DNA from: Gymnorhina tibicen
Lineage: Eukaryota; Chordata; Aves; Passeriformes; Artamidae
DNA: 64,000 bases
Direction of reading: 5' to 3'
Assembly: GCA_013399875.1 (NCBI GenBank)
Contig: VXAZ01018004.1
Location: 438,072-502,071 of the forward strand
The translations under genes were made by a program, and so were the position numbers. Of this stretch, positions 47,931-59,410 are shown piece by piece; within the stretch, counting starts at the first letter, position 1; each line of letters starts with the position of its first letter. The notes under the pieces were generated by a model. It searched no databases, was not told the origin of the DNA, and saw nothing but the letters and a program-made list of their open reading frames with translations.

Positions 47931-50757
47931 TTGTAACAGTAAACTTGCAGAAACTGAGGAAAAAAAGAGACTGGAAGATTCTGAGGGCTATTTCAGTTTG
48001 AAGCAGATGGTATTTTTAAAAGAAATTTCTTAGTCTTTGGTGACCTCTGGTGGACAGGGTTACATTTGCAGGTCTTCCAAATGAAAATATGTACTCTGCA
48101 ACTATTTTCGGGAAAGACTGCAATGCAGCGTTATCAAATTACGACCCTTTGCCTAATTACTTCACAAACTAATCCCCAACTCCAAAATTCAGATGTCACC
48201 TTCTAATTGTGAACCTGCTTAAGCTGAAAAGTGAGTGCAAATTATTCTTTATAAGAATAAGATAACAAGAAAAATTCCTAAGGCAGAATTATCAGCATGT
48301 GTAATAACAAAAACATTTCAAACACATTAAAAGAATGAAAAAATTCTGCTGGTCTCCGGTTTTTTGAAACTGTAATGTTGCAAAACACAATGTTCAAATT
48401 TTCTAAATGGATTTTTCTTTACCAGGGTAAACTATGCTATTTTCTGAGGAAGTTCACCTTAAAAATCATAGCCATCAAGTACACTGTCATAGTACCATGT
48501 GCATTTTTCTCTCATTTTAGCACTAGCTGGACTATAAACATTCATGTCCACATAACAGGAGTATGAATTGCACAGTTTCCTGAAAATTCTTTGATTAGAA
48601 ATTACAGATCTTTCTGTACATACTCTGTGAAGACTTCTTCTCCTCTTCTGTACTCTCTTTGACTCCTTTTCCTTCCTACTCTCCTGTTCCTCAAAAGTCT
48701 CTTTATCTCTTTCCAGAGGCAGAAAGTATTTTTCCTTCACCTGTGCTTCAGTGCAGATACACCCTGAGGACCTTGGGCTGAGTATCGGAAAATTATCTCC
48801 TCTAACTTTATTATTTGACCATAATTATGATTTTATTGTTTGCTCATTCATGGTGAAAAGAATTAAGTTCCCATGGCTTATATAAGAAGGTCACTTTTCT
48901 GACTGGAAGTTTCATTTGTTTCTTTATTATAACAGCCTGTGGTAGTTGGCAAAGAGCGATAATAACTACTGGCTTTAAATTTAACTAGGAGTTGTAACTC
49001 TGAGAAAATAGAATAACATTCACTTTTGACAGTAAAATCATCAGTAGCAGTAAAATAATCAGTATACCTTATTCCCTCAAATTATCACTGTATTCCCTTA
49101 AGAAAGAAAAATGGGATGGGGCAGAAGAGCGGATCAGAAATGGCTGCACATTCCTCACAGAAGTGTTATCATCGTTGTGGAGGCAATGGTCAGTGTACAG
49201 CAAGCAATAAATCGTAAAGACTTCACAGCTGGTGAAGTCTGACTGCCTTCCTTAACATGCAATTCATTAAATCAGCACACTCCTGAGCACTTCCATCTTA
49301 TTCAGACATGGTTAGCTCCCTCTCAGATGTCTCAAGTCATTTGGCTTTTTCTGCTAAAAATAATAATAATTTTTAGATACTAATCTCTGGTCCACTGCTT
49401 CAGTGCAGCATTTTCTGTCATGCTATGAAGGAGCATGCAGAACATAAGCTCCCCTGATAGGCAAGAATCCAAGCTACTTCAAGAAGAATGAGAAAGATGT
49501 TTTGATCCAGACTTCCAGTGAGCCATGCAGGGATGTCTCATTGTCTTTAATTCCTTAAGACATCAGCACATTGCATAAAAGGAGTAGGAACTTAAAAGGT
49601 GAAACTTGCAATGCATTGAGTCATAGAACTGTTCTTGCTGCTTCTGGAAGTTGGAAAGAAGAGTTGTAACAGCCTCCATCTGCCCTCTGGGTGTATAAGC
49701 AGGCGCTTTATGTGAAACAAATGCTTGTGTCTCTCCCATGCACTCAGTGCTTTGTACTGCCCTCACCCTAGCTTCTGCTAAGCTGTTTCAAAGTTGAGAG
49801 GTTTTTCACTTTGGATGTAACACTAATGCAAGCAGTTCCCTTGCCAACACAGAAATCTCCTGTGACACTGAACCCTGTAACAATCTCTACCTTTTTTTTC
49901 CACCAACAGTAATCACTCTGTCCTGCCACTGAGGAAGAAGTCTTCATATGCACTCAATGTATCCGAACATTTCTTTAGAGAATATTTCATTTAAAAGAGT
50001 CCCTAAAAGTAGCATCACACAGTAAAATTAATTTGTCCTAGTGACAGTCTCAGATGGAGATGAAGCACAGTAGCACAATATTCAAATTTACTTTATTAGC
50101 AGTAGTGTGAACATATTATAGTCTAACTAATATTCCGGCCCTCAATTTGTTATGTCCATGGTTATAGAAATAAACCTGCTGCATAGAACCGATCTCTTCC
50201 TCATCTTTTACGTCTCATATTGTTACAAACCTGAAGCAAGAATTTTAGTAGTCATTCTATATGTATTACGTTCATCACTGCCTAGGACTTACCTACCCTT
50301 GTGTGTAAGGAGCTCATTCTACCATCTGGTGTGGGTAGCCCATTCAGTGGTCAGTTTTCAAGTCATATGAGTTATTATTTGTTTATGTCACCATTATTCT
50401 GTATTTCTGTACACCCTACTCTGTGGCATTTCTCTTCCTCCTCCTTGCCACAATGAATAATGGCTTTGCACCTGCTGAGTCAGGCTTCCTAGTTAACCTG
50501 CTTGTCCTGTGTTGTGGGAACAGAAAGATAGCATGAATCACTACCAAAGTCTTCTCTATTCAATATGGTAAAAGCCTGCTTGAGAAAATATGTGCCCTAG
50601 GCAGCCACAGAAAAAATCACTGGGATGGATACCAGATAACATTATTCCCTATCTGACAGGAGAGAACAATAGGACCATAACTCATCTTGCTGGGCTGGTT
50701 TATTAACAAAGACAAGGTCAATATCTACTCTTGAGAAGAGTTAGGAAGGGAAACAGT
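47931..50757. other. Unique DNA, no gene seen
   Basis: Frames up to 93 codons, none recognised. GTTTG at 50758-50762 is the left target-site copy of the next LTR. Confidence 0.55.
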
Positions 50758-50762
50758 GTTTG

Positions 50763-51240
50763 TGTGTTGGTTTGAAAACAAACCAGTGGGAGATCACAAG
50801 TCAGGATTTAAATTAATGGGAAAATAAAATTAGAAACAAATGAAATAATATAGGGAAAAGCACTGACAAAGTCAGATACAACCTGACACCCTGTTAGAGT
50901 GGTGGTAGCAGTCCAGATGAAGTAGCTCAGTTACAGTGATGATCCTATGGAAGGTCTCCAGCTGAAGGTCCAGTGGTAGCTTTGTCCGCTGGTAATCCAG
51001 TAGATAGGGCTAAGTTAGGCAGTTCTGAGGGCAGGTTATATCCAGGTGGGAATGCTTGGCTCCTCCCTCCTGGGTGGAGCCTCTCACAATAGGATGAGGT
51101 AAGTCCATGAGTCATGTGGGGGTTTCTTGATGGCCCATTGTCTGTTATCAGGGGTGGGTCATTAGCAGGCGATAACAGCTAATGGCCCACAGCTGGTGGT
51201 AACAGAATACTTAAATACATCTATATTGTAACCTAGGACA
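50763..51240. mobile_element. Solo LTR, 478 bp, 5-bp TSD GTTTG
   Basis: GTTTG stands at 50758-50762 and at 51241-51245. The element starts TGTGTTGG and ends CCTAGGACA (TG...CA). Just inside the left end GGTTTG-AAAA-CAAACC forms a perfect 6-bp hairpin (50769-50784). GC-richer central sequence such as GGCTCCTCCCTCCTGGGTGG and AATGGCCCACAGCTGGTGG matches a bird LTR family I recall. A TATA-like GGATATAACC on minus (about 51036-51045) argues for minus orientation. The only AATAAA-like signal is on plus near the left end, so I leave the strand open. No viral coding sequence is adjacent. Confidence 0.87.
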
Positions 51241-51245
51241 GTTTG

Positions 51246-51639
51246 TAATAATGCATCTAATGTATGGTCTGTTACCAGCTGTGAGGTTAGGATAGCTGAG
51301 CAAAACACACTGCAGTCTGTGTAACCTAAACAAAAACTGACAGGCAATAATCTGTCTATCACTGCTGAAGTTAAACAACTTGTGAAGCAAACACATCCTC
51401 TAAAAAAATTAGGAAGTAAGAATGAAAGAGGAAGACCATTTCTTTCAACACAGTAATTGCTCCTAATAAATTCGTGCATACTTTTTATGATAAGGCAAAC
51501 AAGCTTGAAATAACCTATCACCCTTCTATGAACTGTTCAGAATTACTTTGGTGGTTATATTGAACACAATGGACTTTAAGATGGGATATTTGCCTGTGCC
51601 ATGACTGAGCACTAACACCTTATAAATTTTAATGAAATA
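51246..51639. other. Unique DNA between LTR and SINE relic
   Basis: No gene or repeat family recognised. The 119-codon minus-strand frame at 51162-51521 straddles the LTR border and is probably chance. Confidence 0.5.
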
Positions 51640-51890
51640 TTGTGGAGGCATTGAGGTCCAATGGATAAACCATTGGACCAAGACTCGGAATTCAGTTCCC
51701 GGCTCTACCCCTAATGCCTCCTTGACTGGTCTTAAACAATGTCCATCACTTTTCTCTCTCTTACTTTCTCTGTTCCTAAAAAAGGCATAATATCTACCTT
51801 TTCGGAAACGGACCTCTATCTTTTCTACAGAAGAGGGTTAGAAAAAGCTAAGTTTTATTTGTTAATAAAGTATAACTTGATAGAGATTAC
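51640..51890 (+). mobile_element. tRNA-derived SINE relic resembling MIR/CORE-SINE
   Basis: The order fits an ancient amniote MIR-like SINE. An A-box-like part and AAACCATTGGACCAAGACTC come first, then TTCAGTTCCCGGCTCTACC (B-box region and the MIR CCCGGCTCTGCC hallmark). A degenerate core CTTGACTGGTCTTAAACAAT follows, then CTCTGTTCC and GGCATAATATCTACC, and a looser 3' part TTATTTGTTAATAAAGTATA. No target-site duplication is visible, as expected for an old insertion. The family assignment comes from memory of the consensus and is a moderate call. Its 5' part also forms an unusually perfect fold, listed separately. Confidence 0.6.
51644..51721 (+). ncRNA. Hairpin-in-stem structure in the SINE head (candidate structured RNA)
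   Basis: GGAGGCATT (51644-51652) pairs exactly with AATGCCTCC (51713-51721), enclosing a second perfect stem GGTCCAATGG (51655-51664) and CCATTGGACC (51670-51679) around an ATAAA loop. The inner stem is partly inherited from the tRNA-derived SINE head, where shorter CCAGTGG/CACTGG pairing is usual. Whether it is transcribed is unknown. Confidence 0.35.
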
Positions 51891-54800
51891 TGTCAGGCTT
51901 TCTATAAGATGTTCATGCAGTAGCCCCAGTGAAAGGCTGCACTAGTATATTAATGAGTCACTTCATCTTCTTTGCCAAAAGATAAAGATATCCTGCCACA
52001 CAAACCCATGTGAGTCTGTCCAGACAGAAGTTTTATTTGCAATGTGCACCTTGTATAAAACTTAAACTTAGAAGAAAATATTAATTATTAGAACTTTGAA
52101 GGGGCATAAGGTAGCTGAATGGTTTTAAAAAAAAACCCAAACAAACAGAAAAACCTACAGACATACATCTAATACACACACACAAGTAAAAACAAACAAA
52201 CAAGTTTCTTTTACAAGAAGTCTATTTCTGATACTATTTACTTCATAGTAGCTGCAGTACAGTGGTGGTCAACATAGAGATATCCAAGGACAGGGTTTTG
52301 AAAGGGAAAAGAAAACCATAAGCAACACATCAATTCTAAAGTACTGCAACCTTATGGGGGTGCTGAACTGGAAATGAGTAAAAGCAGCTTAAGAGCAGCA
52401 ATAATGCAAACCCAAAATGTGTCAGCACTTCTGAGGACAACCATGAGAAATGAATTGTGTTTATGCATTCAAAAGGCATTACCAGGGACTGCTTTTGGAG
52501 CAGCACAGTGCCACCAGGCCACCTGCGGCTGTGATGTCTGATCATACACAGCTGGTAAGAGCCATTGCTGAATGCAGTCACTTAAGTACAACAAACAGAT
52601 CTTTGGAACTACTGATGCTGTCTGACAAGATGCAAAATCTCCCTTGCACTGCCTGTGGAAGACCTCACAAAATCTAATAAAGTATTGGACAGTACAGGTT
52701 TCCGAAGACATTAAAATAATGAATGTTCCTTGGTTAATCTAATCACAAGAAGCACATGACACAAGGGACTATTCACTACTGCAGCAGTCTGTGAAAGACA
52801 AGATTTTGCTTAAAGGAAAAGCAGAAGTTACTCTAATAGATTCAAGGTGTGACATCATGAGCAAATTTTATTCTACCTAATTTCGGATATCAGCATGGGA
52901 GAAATATCACTTTAAGCATGCAATTTTTCTGAGCTGTCTTAGATGCATGCTGAGATGAGATGAGACAAAGAGCACCCTGAAAGTGATTTTTTCTTAAACA
53001 GATATTAAAGGAGTCTTGGGTGAGTTGTTCAGACACACAAGTCTACATGCAAGACATCTGCATCTGACTAGGTAAGTTCCATCCCATGAGATTGCATTTT
53101 GAGAAAAAAGGCTTTTCTAAACCAAGCCAAGAGAGCCAAGCCAAGTGCAATTTAAAAAAAAAAAAAAAAAAGAGGAATCCAACAGACTTATTGTTCTGCT
53201 TCCTGAAACTCTGATGTAAGAGCTAGACACTGGAAAATGTTTAAGGAGAGGAATTGTATGATGACAGTAAATTAGCACTTTTCAATACACTGCTTGTGCA
53301 TTAGGCACCTTTTCTGAAGGATAGTTAGGTGACAGATAGAAACAAAAGACAAATTTTGAAAAATACAATATTGTAGTACACTCTGCTCAAGTAACAGAAT
53401 ATCTGCCAGTGCTGCAGTATAACCAAAATAATTAAGCAACATGATAATGTCACTGTATTATGAACAAGACATCCTTCTTTTAGTGAGAACCTTCCTTTGC
53501 TTCTCATCCAGGAGCAGAGTGTTACTTTTAAAAACAGACAAAAGATGATTGGTAAAATGAGACACTGGGTACCTGGTGATGTTTGGCCACTGTGTTGTAT
53601 CTTCCCAGGCCCAGCAGTAGCACAGCACTAAGCTGAATGAAGGGTTAGTGTCTTCCACCCAGGCAAATCATTCCAGCAGAGCAGCAAAAGGCAAGACTGA
53701 GCAGCACTTAAAATAATCCAGAGTAAGCAGCTTCTCTAACTGAGAGAAAAAAAGGAAGTTTCAGAGGCTGTACACAGATGAGCAAGTGTGGGTCTAACTA
53801 GCAAGTGGGTCTAGAAATACAAAGAGCGCAAACACAAAGCTTTTTTGAGATCTCTTTTATGAGGCAGCCAATGAGTTACAAGCAATAATGGAACTAAATC
53901 TAAAGCCTCCATAGATAAAAGCAGATTCCTGGTGGCCAGGGATAAGCAAAGCTAAAGTTAGAACTATTAGGACACTGGTAGGATTGTTAGAAATCAGCAC
54001 TGATGTTTATGAACCACAGGAAGGATTGATTCGGGAAGATCATGCTCAACATGGGTGTAAGCAGTACCAGGGTGAATAAAGTCTGTGTCTAACATGAACA
54101 ACACAAGAAGGAGAGGGCATATTGGTTAGACAGAACGGCACAGATAAAGGACTGTGCAGCAGACTAACATCCCCTACAGGCCTAGCAAACTCAGCCCTTC
54201 CGAAAGTACTAAAGTTACTCCCAAAAGTAACTAAGTTTTTTGCAAATAAACATTACTAGAACTATGGGTGTCAACATGAAATGGAGGAATCTTCATAATG
54301 TTCGGAAAGAGAATTCTGTGAATTCTGGGAAGCATAAAGAAAAAATCTGAAAGAGAAATCAGCTATCCAATTCTATACGCATCAGGATAGTCCATGACAC
54401 CACTAGTTTTCCTAACAAGGAGATGGTTTAGGTTTTTTTCAGCATAGATTTGCCTTTTGCTTTCACCAAGAAAGTAGTTCTATGAGACACAGTGTCAAAA
54501 TGAATCCTGCAGATGAAACAGCCATGGATATTTTCAGTGTGCAAAAAACAGCCTGCAAAAGTGAGGAACTTGAATTCAGGTTTCCTGGATGACCTGTTAA
54601 ACAGTGCTTTTTGTTTAAAGAGACCTTGACATCATCATCATCAGTTCACATTGTTCAGGACAGAGGAGTGAAAACAAGCCACAACTCTGTGTAAAAGTGT
54701 TTAAAACAATCAAAGAATTACTAATTATATTTTATTTCTGGCAGAGATGCACTTCTCCCAGGGCAAAGTGGGGTTTTAACCTGTAGCCAGTAATTGGAGC

Positions 54801-55757
54801 TGGTTTTCATTGTCTCACACCGAACAAGCTACACTGTACAAGTCTCTTCTAGGAGCAACTCCCTGCTAACATTTCTGCAACCTCCCTTAGAAAACTCAGG
54901 ACACTGCTCAAGAAAATTAATATCATCTTCTCCCTTCAAGTCACAGCTCTTGGACAAACATTTTGCTCTGTTTTTTCTTTTTGGAGTCTAGCCAAGAAAC
55001 AGCAAAAGAGATATAGGCGAAGAAAGGGGGAGAGTGTCTGTGCCACTCTAACAGGCTTGGCATAGGCTCAGAACGGCGATAACCTCAGATAAGAGCTCTT
55101 CTCTGCAAACAGTAGGGTTTCCCACCCCCACCCACCAGATCAAATAAACAATGATGGATTGGTAAAGGCACATGAACCCTCCTTTCTTCACAACTGACCA
55201 TAATTCATGATGTCACAAGATGGACAGAGAGCACAGACAGATGTTCAAGCTCTAAATCTCTTAAGACCCGGGCCATAGAGCTCACTGATGCCCATGACCT
55301 TTTATTTCAGTCTTAGAATCTTGGCCATGCATCAGCTGGGTACTACATGAGCTCCACATACTCGTTATTCACCTTAACTAATTTCTGTTTCCTGCTCATA
55401 GCTCATTCCTTTAAACCTGCATAAATGAAAGTGCTTTTTGTTTGAGCAATGGCATTATAAGAAGCTGCTTCTCTTCTCTCTGTAACATGCTTACCTTGAG
55501 AAGCTGGTATGGGCTGGGAGGAGTCCTGAAAATGGTACAGGAATCACAAGTTTCTTGACTAGCAGGGAAAATTCCCTGACACAGGAAAATTTAAGAGATT
55601 CATACTCTTTGGTCCTTTGTATCTTTTGTAGAGAACATCTGAAGGTTTCCTTTAAAGCTTCCTTATGCCCTTTCCTATGTTCTGTAGATGAACAATCCTG
55701 ATGCTTTCAGACACAAAAAGTTATGTCCCTTTGATGCCTTGAAGTGGCTACCTAAAA
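51891..55757. other. Unique DNA, no gene seen
   Basis: Frames up to 81 codons, none recognised. CAAA/CA-rich simple sequence lies at about 52128-52205. A run of 18 A at 53154-53171 follows CCAAGCCAAG units (53121-53145). A CTG|GTAAGAG donor-like site at about 52551-52560 has no supporting exon. Confidence 0.5.
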
Positions 55758-56158
55758 ACAGAGGCTAGACATAAATAAGAGAATAAAAGTAGGTATTAAT
55801 TTGAAGGGCCTTCAAAGGTACACCCTGGGCAGTCAAAGGCTACACCCAAGATGGACCCTGGGTCACTTCACACTTTTATAAGTTCAGTCCATTTGCATAT
55901 CAGGGTTAATTCTCCAATTATAACTTCAATTAATGATGTAATTACCCCAAGTTTGCCCCCTTCTTCAGAGGCTTTTAGTTTACACATTTTGGGGCCTGGG
56001 ACAGTCAAAGTGTCCTTTGGAGAGCAAACCTAGAGAGGCTTTTTGTTGTGTCTAACCAGCATGAGAGAACAGTAGTTAACAGGCCATATGAAACTTCAGA
56101 GTTACACACTAGGCAGTACAGGATTTGAAAAATATAAAAGTTAAAACCTAAGGCATCA
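55758..56158 (-). mobile_element. LTR, copy 2 of the 28553 family
   Basis: Same orientation and order as copy 1: the minus start TGATGCCTTAGGTTTTAACT is at 56158. The promoter module is better kept here: octamer ATGCAAAT (55891-55898), 8 bp, then a canonical TATA box CTTATAAAAG (55873-55882). The distance from the 5' end to the TATA box is about 276 bp against 280 bp in copy 1. A near-match CCTTG/CCTTC flanks the element (55737-55741 and 56159-56163), which is not good enough to call a duplication. Confidence 0.78.
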
Positions 56159-59100
56159 CCTTCAGCATAAGAGTGACTAAATTATTTTGTCACTTACCAG
56201 CTTTTATGTGACTATCCAGGGAGAAAAATTCCATGCCTCTGATACTTCTTTCAGCAGAAGGCCTTGTGTGTCAGTAATATTAAGCTTTCATACCAGATAA
56301 TAATCCATGGTGGCAAAAATAGATACAATAGGCTCAAGTGGCAAAACATTTGAAACAGCAGTAATGTTGGGGGCAGGACAGGACATGCGACAACTGCTTT
56401 AGATGGATCCATTTGGCCTTACCATTGCAACTGCTAAAAGGCTGTGGATGGCACTTAGACATTTTATATTACGGCCGGGGGCCCCCAGAGCACTCAGTGT
56501 AAACAAATCTGTTTAGATTAACATCTCTATTTGCTTCCAGCTTCTGATGTGACCTACCTTATGGATTATGCTACTAGCCCACTAAAGTTGCTCTTTCCAG
56601 GATATATTTACCTTTCACTTACATTAGTCCCATTGACAACCATGCTGTGTTTTCTAAGCTGGAGAATTGCTTCAAGAATGGTAAGAGGTTTTAGAGTTCA
56701 TGCCTGAAATACCCAGAGCATTTCTCTCTTGGGTGACCCAGCCATACAGAAACTCTGGGGAGTCACAGCTCTCCCAGCAGCAAGGGCAGATTACAGAGCT
56801 GTGCAGCTGTGTGCTGTCAGAATGCTCTCTTCTGTTCTCATATGCTGAAAAAATAAAACACTGCATAGAAAGAAATGCCAGAATTTTTATTGCTAAGTCA
56901 CTGGACACAGTGAGTCTGAAAATTATGCATAATTCTGAATCTTTGAAGATCATATTTATTAAAAAGAAAGAGGCTTTTAAAAAAATTTATGCCTCATGAT
57001 AAATGATCTACAGCTTAGTGGAGATAAATAACCAGCTACCTATTCTGTGAAACACTGTGACATTCTTGGGCTTTTTTATTAAACACATAATCAAGATGAA
57101 AAAGGTGTCCCTGGTTGAAGTTCTCTCCTTCCCAGCTTTGGAACGTCCTTCCAAAGGTAAATAAAGCATTCCAGATACAGCTCCCTCAGGTGTTGTATCA
57201 TAATTTGTGGCCTACATGCAGAAAGTTTTTTAATGGGTTTAGAATAAAAAAGCTATCAGAATTGGAAATACATTTTCCTTTCCTTTCAATGCATTTTTTT
57301 CAGAAACTGCATTTAGATAGAATATTCCATTCCAACTCTAACAGCCATGTTACCAGCAGTCTAAAAGGTCTTTTTAGAAATCAGATTAGTACAATTATCT
57401 GAAATTATTTCCAGAAGAAATTGAAAGAACAAATGTACTCCAAGAGAGATTTCAGTAAGCAAAAATGCTAAAAACATAATTTTCATAATCCCATTAACTT
57501 TTTTTCTTCACCACTACCCTATGTTCTGCAAATATTTACAGGCTTTTATAATGTATTAGGATGGTTGGTTGGTTGGTTGGTTGGTTGGGGTTTTTTGTTG
57601 TTTTGTTTTGGGGTTTTTTTTTGGTTGATTGGTTGTTTTGTTTGGTTTTGATTTTATTTTATGGATAGCTGTAATAATCCCAAGTGTGAATTCTTTTGTA
57701 ATTTTTTTGTGATATTTTGTGAACCTTATTCAGTACCTGTGTTTCTACTTAACTTGCTTTTCTCGATGCATTTTTTTCTTGCCTTCTTACAATAGTATGC
57801 ATCATTCTAGTATCAAACCATGTCTGACCCCTGAAGAATTTTTGCAACACTCTGACTTTCCTCCTCCAACACTTAGTCTAACTCCTCCTGTTTATGTCAG
57901 ACTCACTATTCTGCACATGTGATATCTTTGGGTTTTTTTGTCTTTTCCATAGTGCTAATAAATTATAGTCATGCCTAGTCTAAACATAATTTCTTGGAGT
58001 CCGATTTTAAAAAGCTATATTTATCATTTTTTTGTAAATCTTCAGTTTTACAGATCCTAATTTCCTCTTCTCAAGGTATTTTGGGACTAAGAACATGGTT
58101 TTTAACTGATTTTCAGATACTGAAGATGCAAAGGTCCTACCAAAGCCACTAGAATGCATGGGGATTCAGCATCTCTGTCAGTCCCAGAATGAAAGGTTTT
58201 TGGCAACATCTCAGTTCACCACTTATAAGATCTGGTACTTTGTCACAAATAAAGGCCACTTAAAAGCCATTTTAAGCCATTGATCCATCTCTTTTCACAT
58301 AGCATTTTCCCACTCCTTTTCCATTTAATACTTTCCCCTTCAGCCAGACCATTTATCTTCATTCCTCATTCCAGCCGCAGGTCCATCTCTGCCAAGACTG
58401 AGAGAACTCATTATGAAGTCTTTAATCTTGATTCTCTCTTCCCCTCCCCTCTCCTGGCTGTCGTGGTTGACACTTACTCTTCCTGCAAAACAAACTGCTC
58501 TACCATGTTAGTAAAAAAACCATTCTGAGGTGGCACTAGTCTTTGAGCCTTTCTTGGGGGTCTTACCATGGAGATGGCAGGGAGTGTCTTTCTGTGATAC
58601 TAAAAAAACCAAATAGTGCTTGCAATAAAACTGGGTTTCTGATATCCTAAGTTACACCACACTTCACTGTTTTAACCTCTGCAACTCACAAAACACTCTT
58701 AACAATCACTAATTGCTAAAAAACTTTGCACTTTCAAGGTTTAATTTATCTTTTCAATTCACATTTTTAATTAAACAATATCTTTAGGATTCTTAAGAGC
58801 TTTATTTCTGCTTCAGCTGGGTCCATATTCATTTTTATAAACCTCCACGCAAATCCAAAGTTTTTGGTATTATACAGACAAATTTCTCTCTCGGACTCAT
58901 TTCTATCCTGCTTGATTTTCTTTTAATGTGGGAAAATATTTTCATATAATTTCCAAAAGATGCTTAGAAAAAGATAGCAGTACTCTCTAATTCAGTCTTA
59001 TAGTGCTTATTTCTTTGATGTTCGTTGCTTCTTTCTCTGAGACTTCCTGCAGAAAAGCAGAAAAACTTTTGAGTGTGCAGCAGGGATGTAACCCAGAAAA

Positions 59101-59202
59101 AGCCCGTGAAGCCCAACTAGGCACACACTACTCCAGCTCTATTTTAAGTGATGGAAGAGGACACAGAATTCCCTATTTCTATAACAGACAGACAGAGAAG
59201 AG
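56159..59202. other. Unique DNA with a (GGTT)n repeat
   Basis: No gene seen; frames up to 99 codons (56700-56999 on plus) are not recognised. About seven GGTT units lie at 57562-57590, followed by a T/G-rich stretch to about 57660. Confidence 0.5.
57562..57660. repeat. (GGTT)n and T/G-rich low-complexity tract
   Basis: TGGTTGGTT units followed by irregular GTTTT and GGGGTTTTTTTT runs. All G runs sit on one strand. It is simple sequence, not a telomeric repeat. Confidence 0.9.
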
Positions 59203-59410
59203 GAATGCACGGAAGTGAAAGTGCCCACCTTTAAGGAGAAAGTCCCCGCCCAAGGTTTTCCTTGCTCTGTACCAAGACCCGGACCCCGGTCCCAGCAGAG
59301 GGTGCTGCTGCTCCGACCTTCATAGCGCGAACGGGGATTTCAGCCGGACAGCGCCGACTGCTCTGGGCGCTGTGATGTCATGTCGCGACGGAGGTAACAC
59401 CTTTCCTAAA
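59203..59410 (+). promoter_or_regulatory. CpG-dense promoter-like patch with ETS and CRE-like sites
   Basis: About 14 CpGs fall within 160 bp (59246-59391), far above the rest of the window. An ETS-type CGGAAGTG (59210-59217) precedes the patch. CCAGCAGAGGGTGC (59292-59305) is one base off the usual CTCF core, and a CRE-like TGATGTCA lies at 59373-59380. A GAG|GTAACA splice-donor-like site follows at 59391-59398, with an ATG at 59375 upstream of it. This could be the promoter and first exon of an unannotated transcript on plus. No downstream exon was identified, so coding status is unknown. A GC-rich repeat remnant is the alternative. Confidence 0.35.

Noticed and set aside
51644..51721. Functional tRNA gene
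   Set aside because: The paired stems do not give a standard cloverleaf: the inner 10-bp stem is too long for a D arm, and no clear anticodon arm is present.
53154..53171. A18 run considered as the tail of a processed pseudogene
   Set aside because: No coding-like sequence upstream and no flanking direct repeat.
28553..56158. The two LTR copies as the 5' and 3' LTRs of one provirus
   Set aside because: They are 27 kb apart, strongly diverged, and the interval holds unrelated elements and no viral genes.
57562..57600. (GGTT)n considered as an interstitial telomere repeat
   Set aside because: The unit is not TTAGGG and no TTAGGG units are interspersed.
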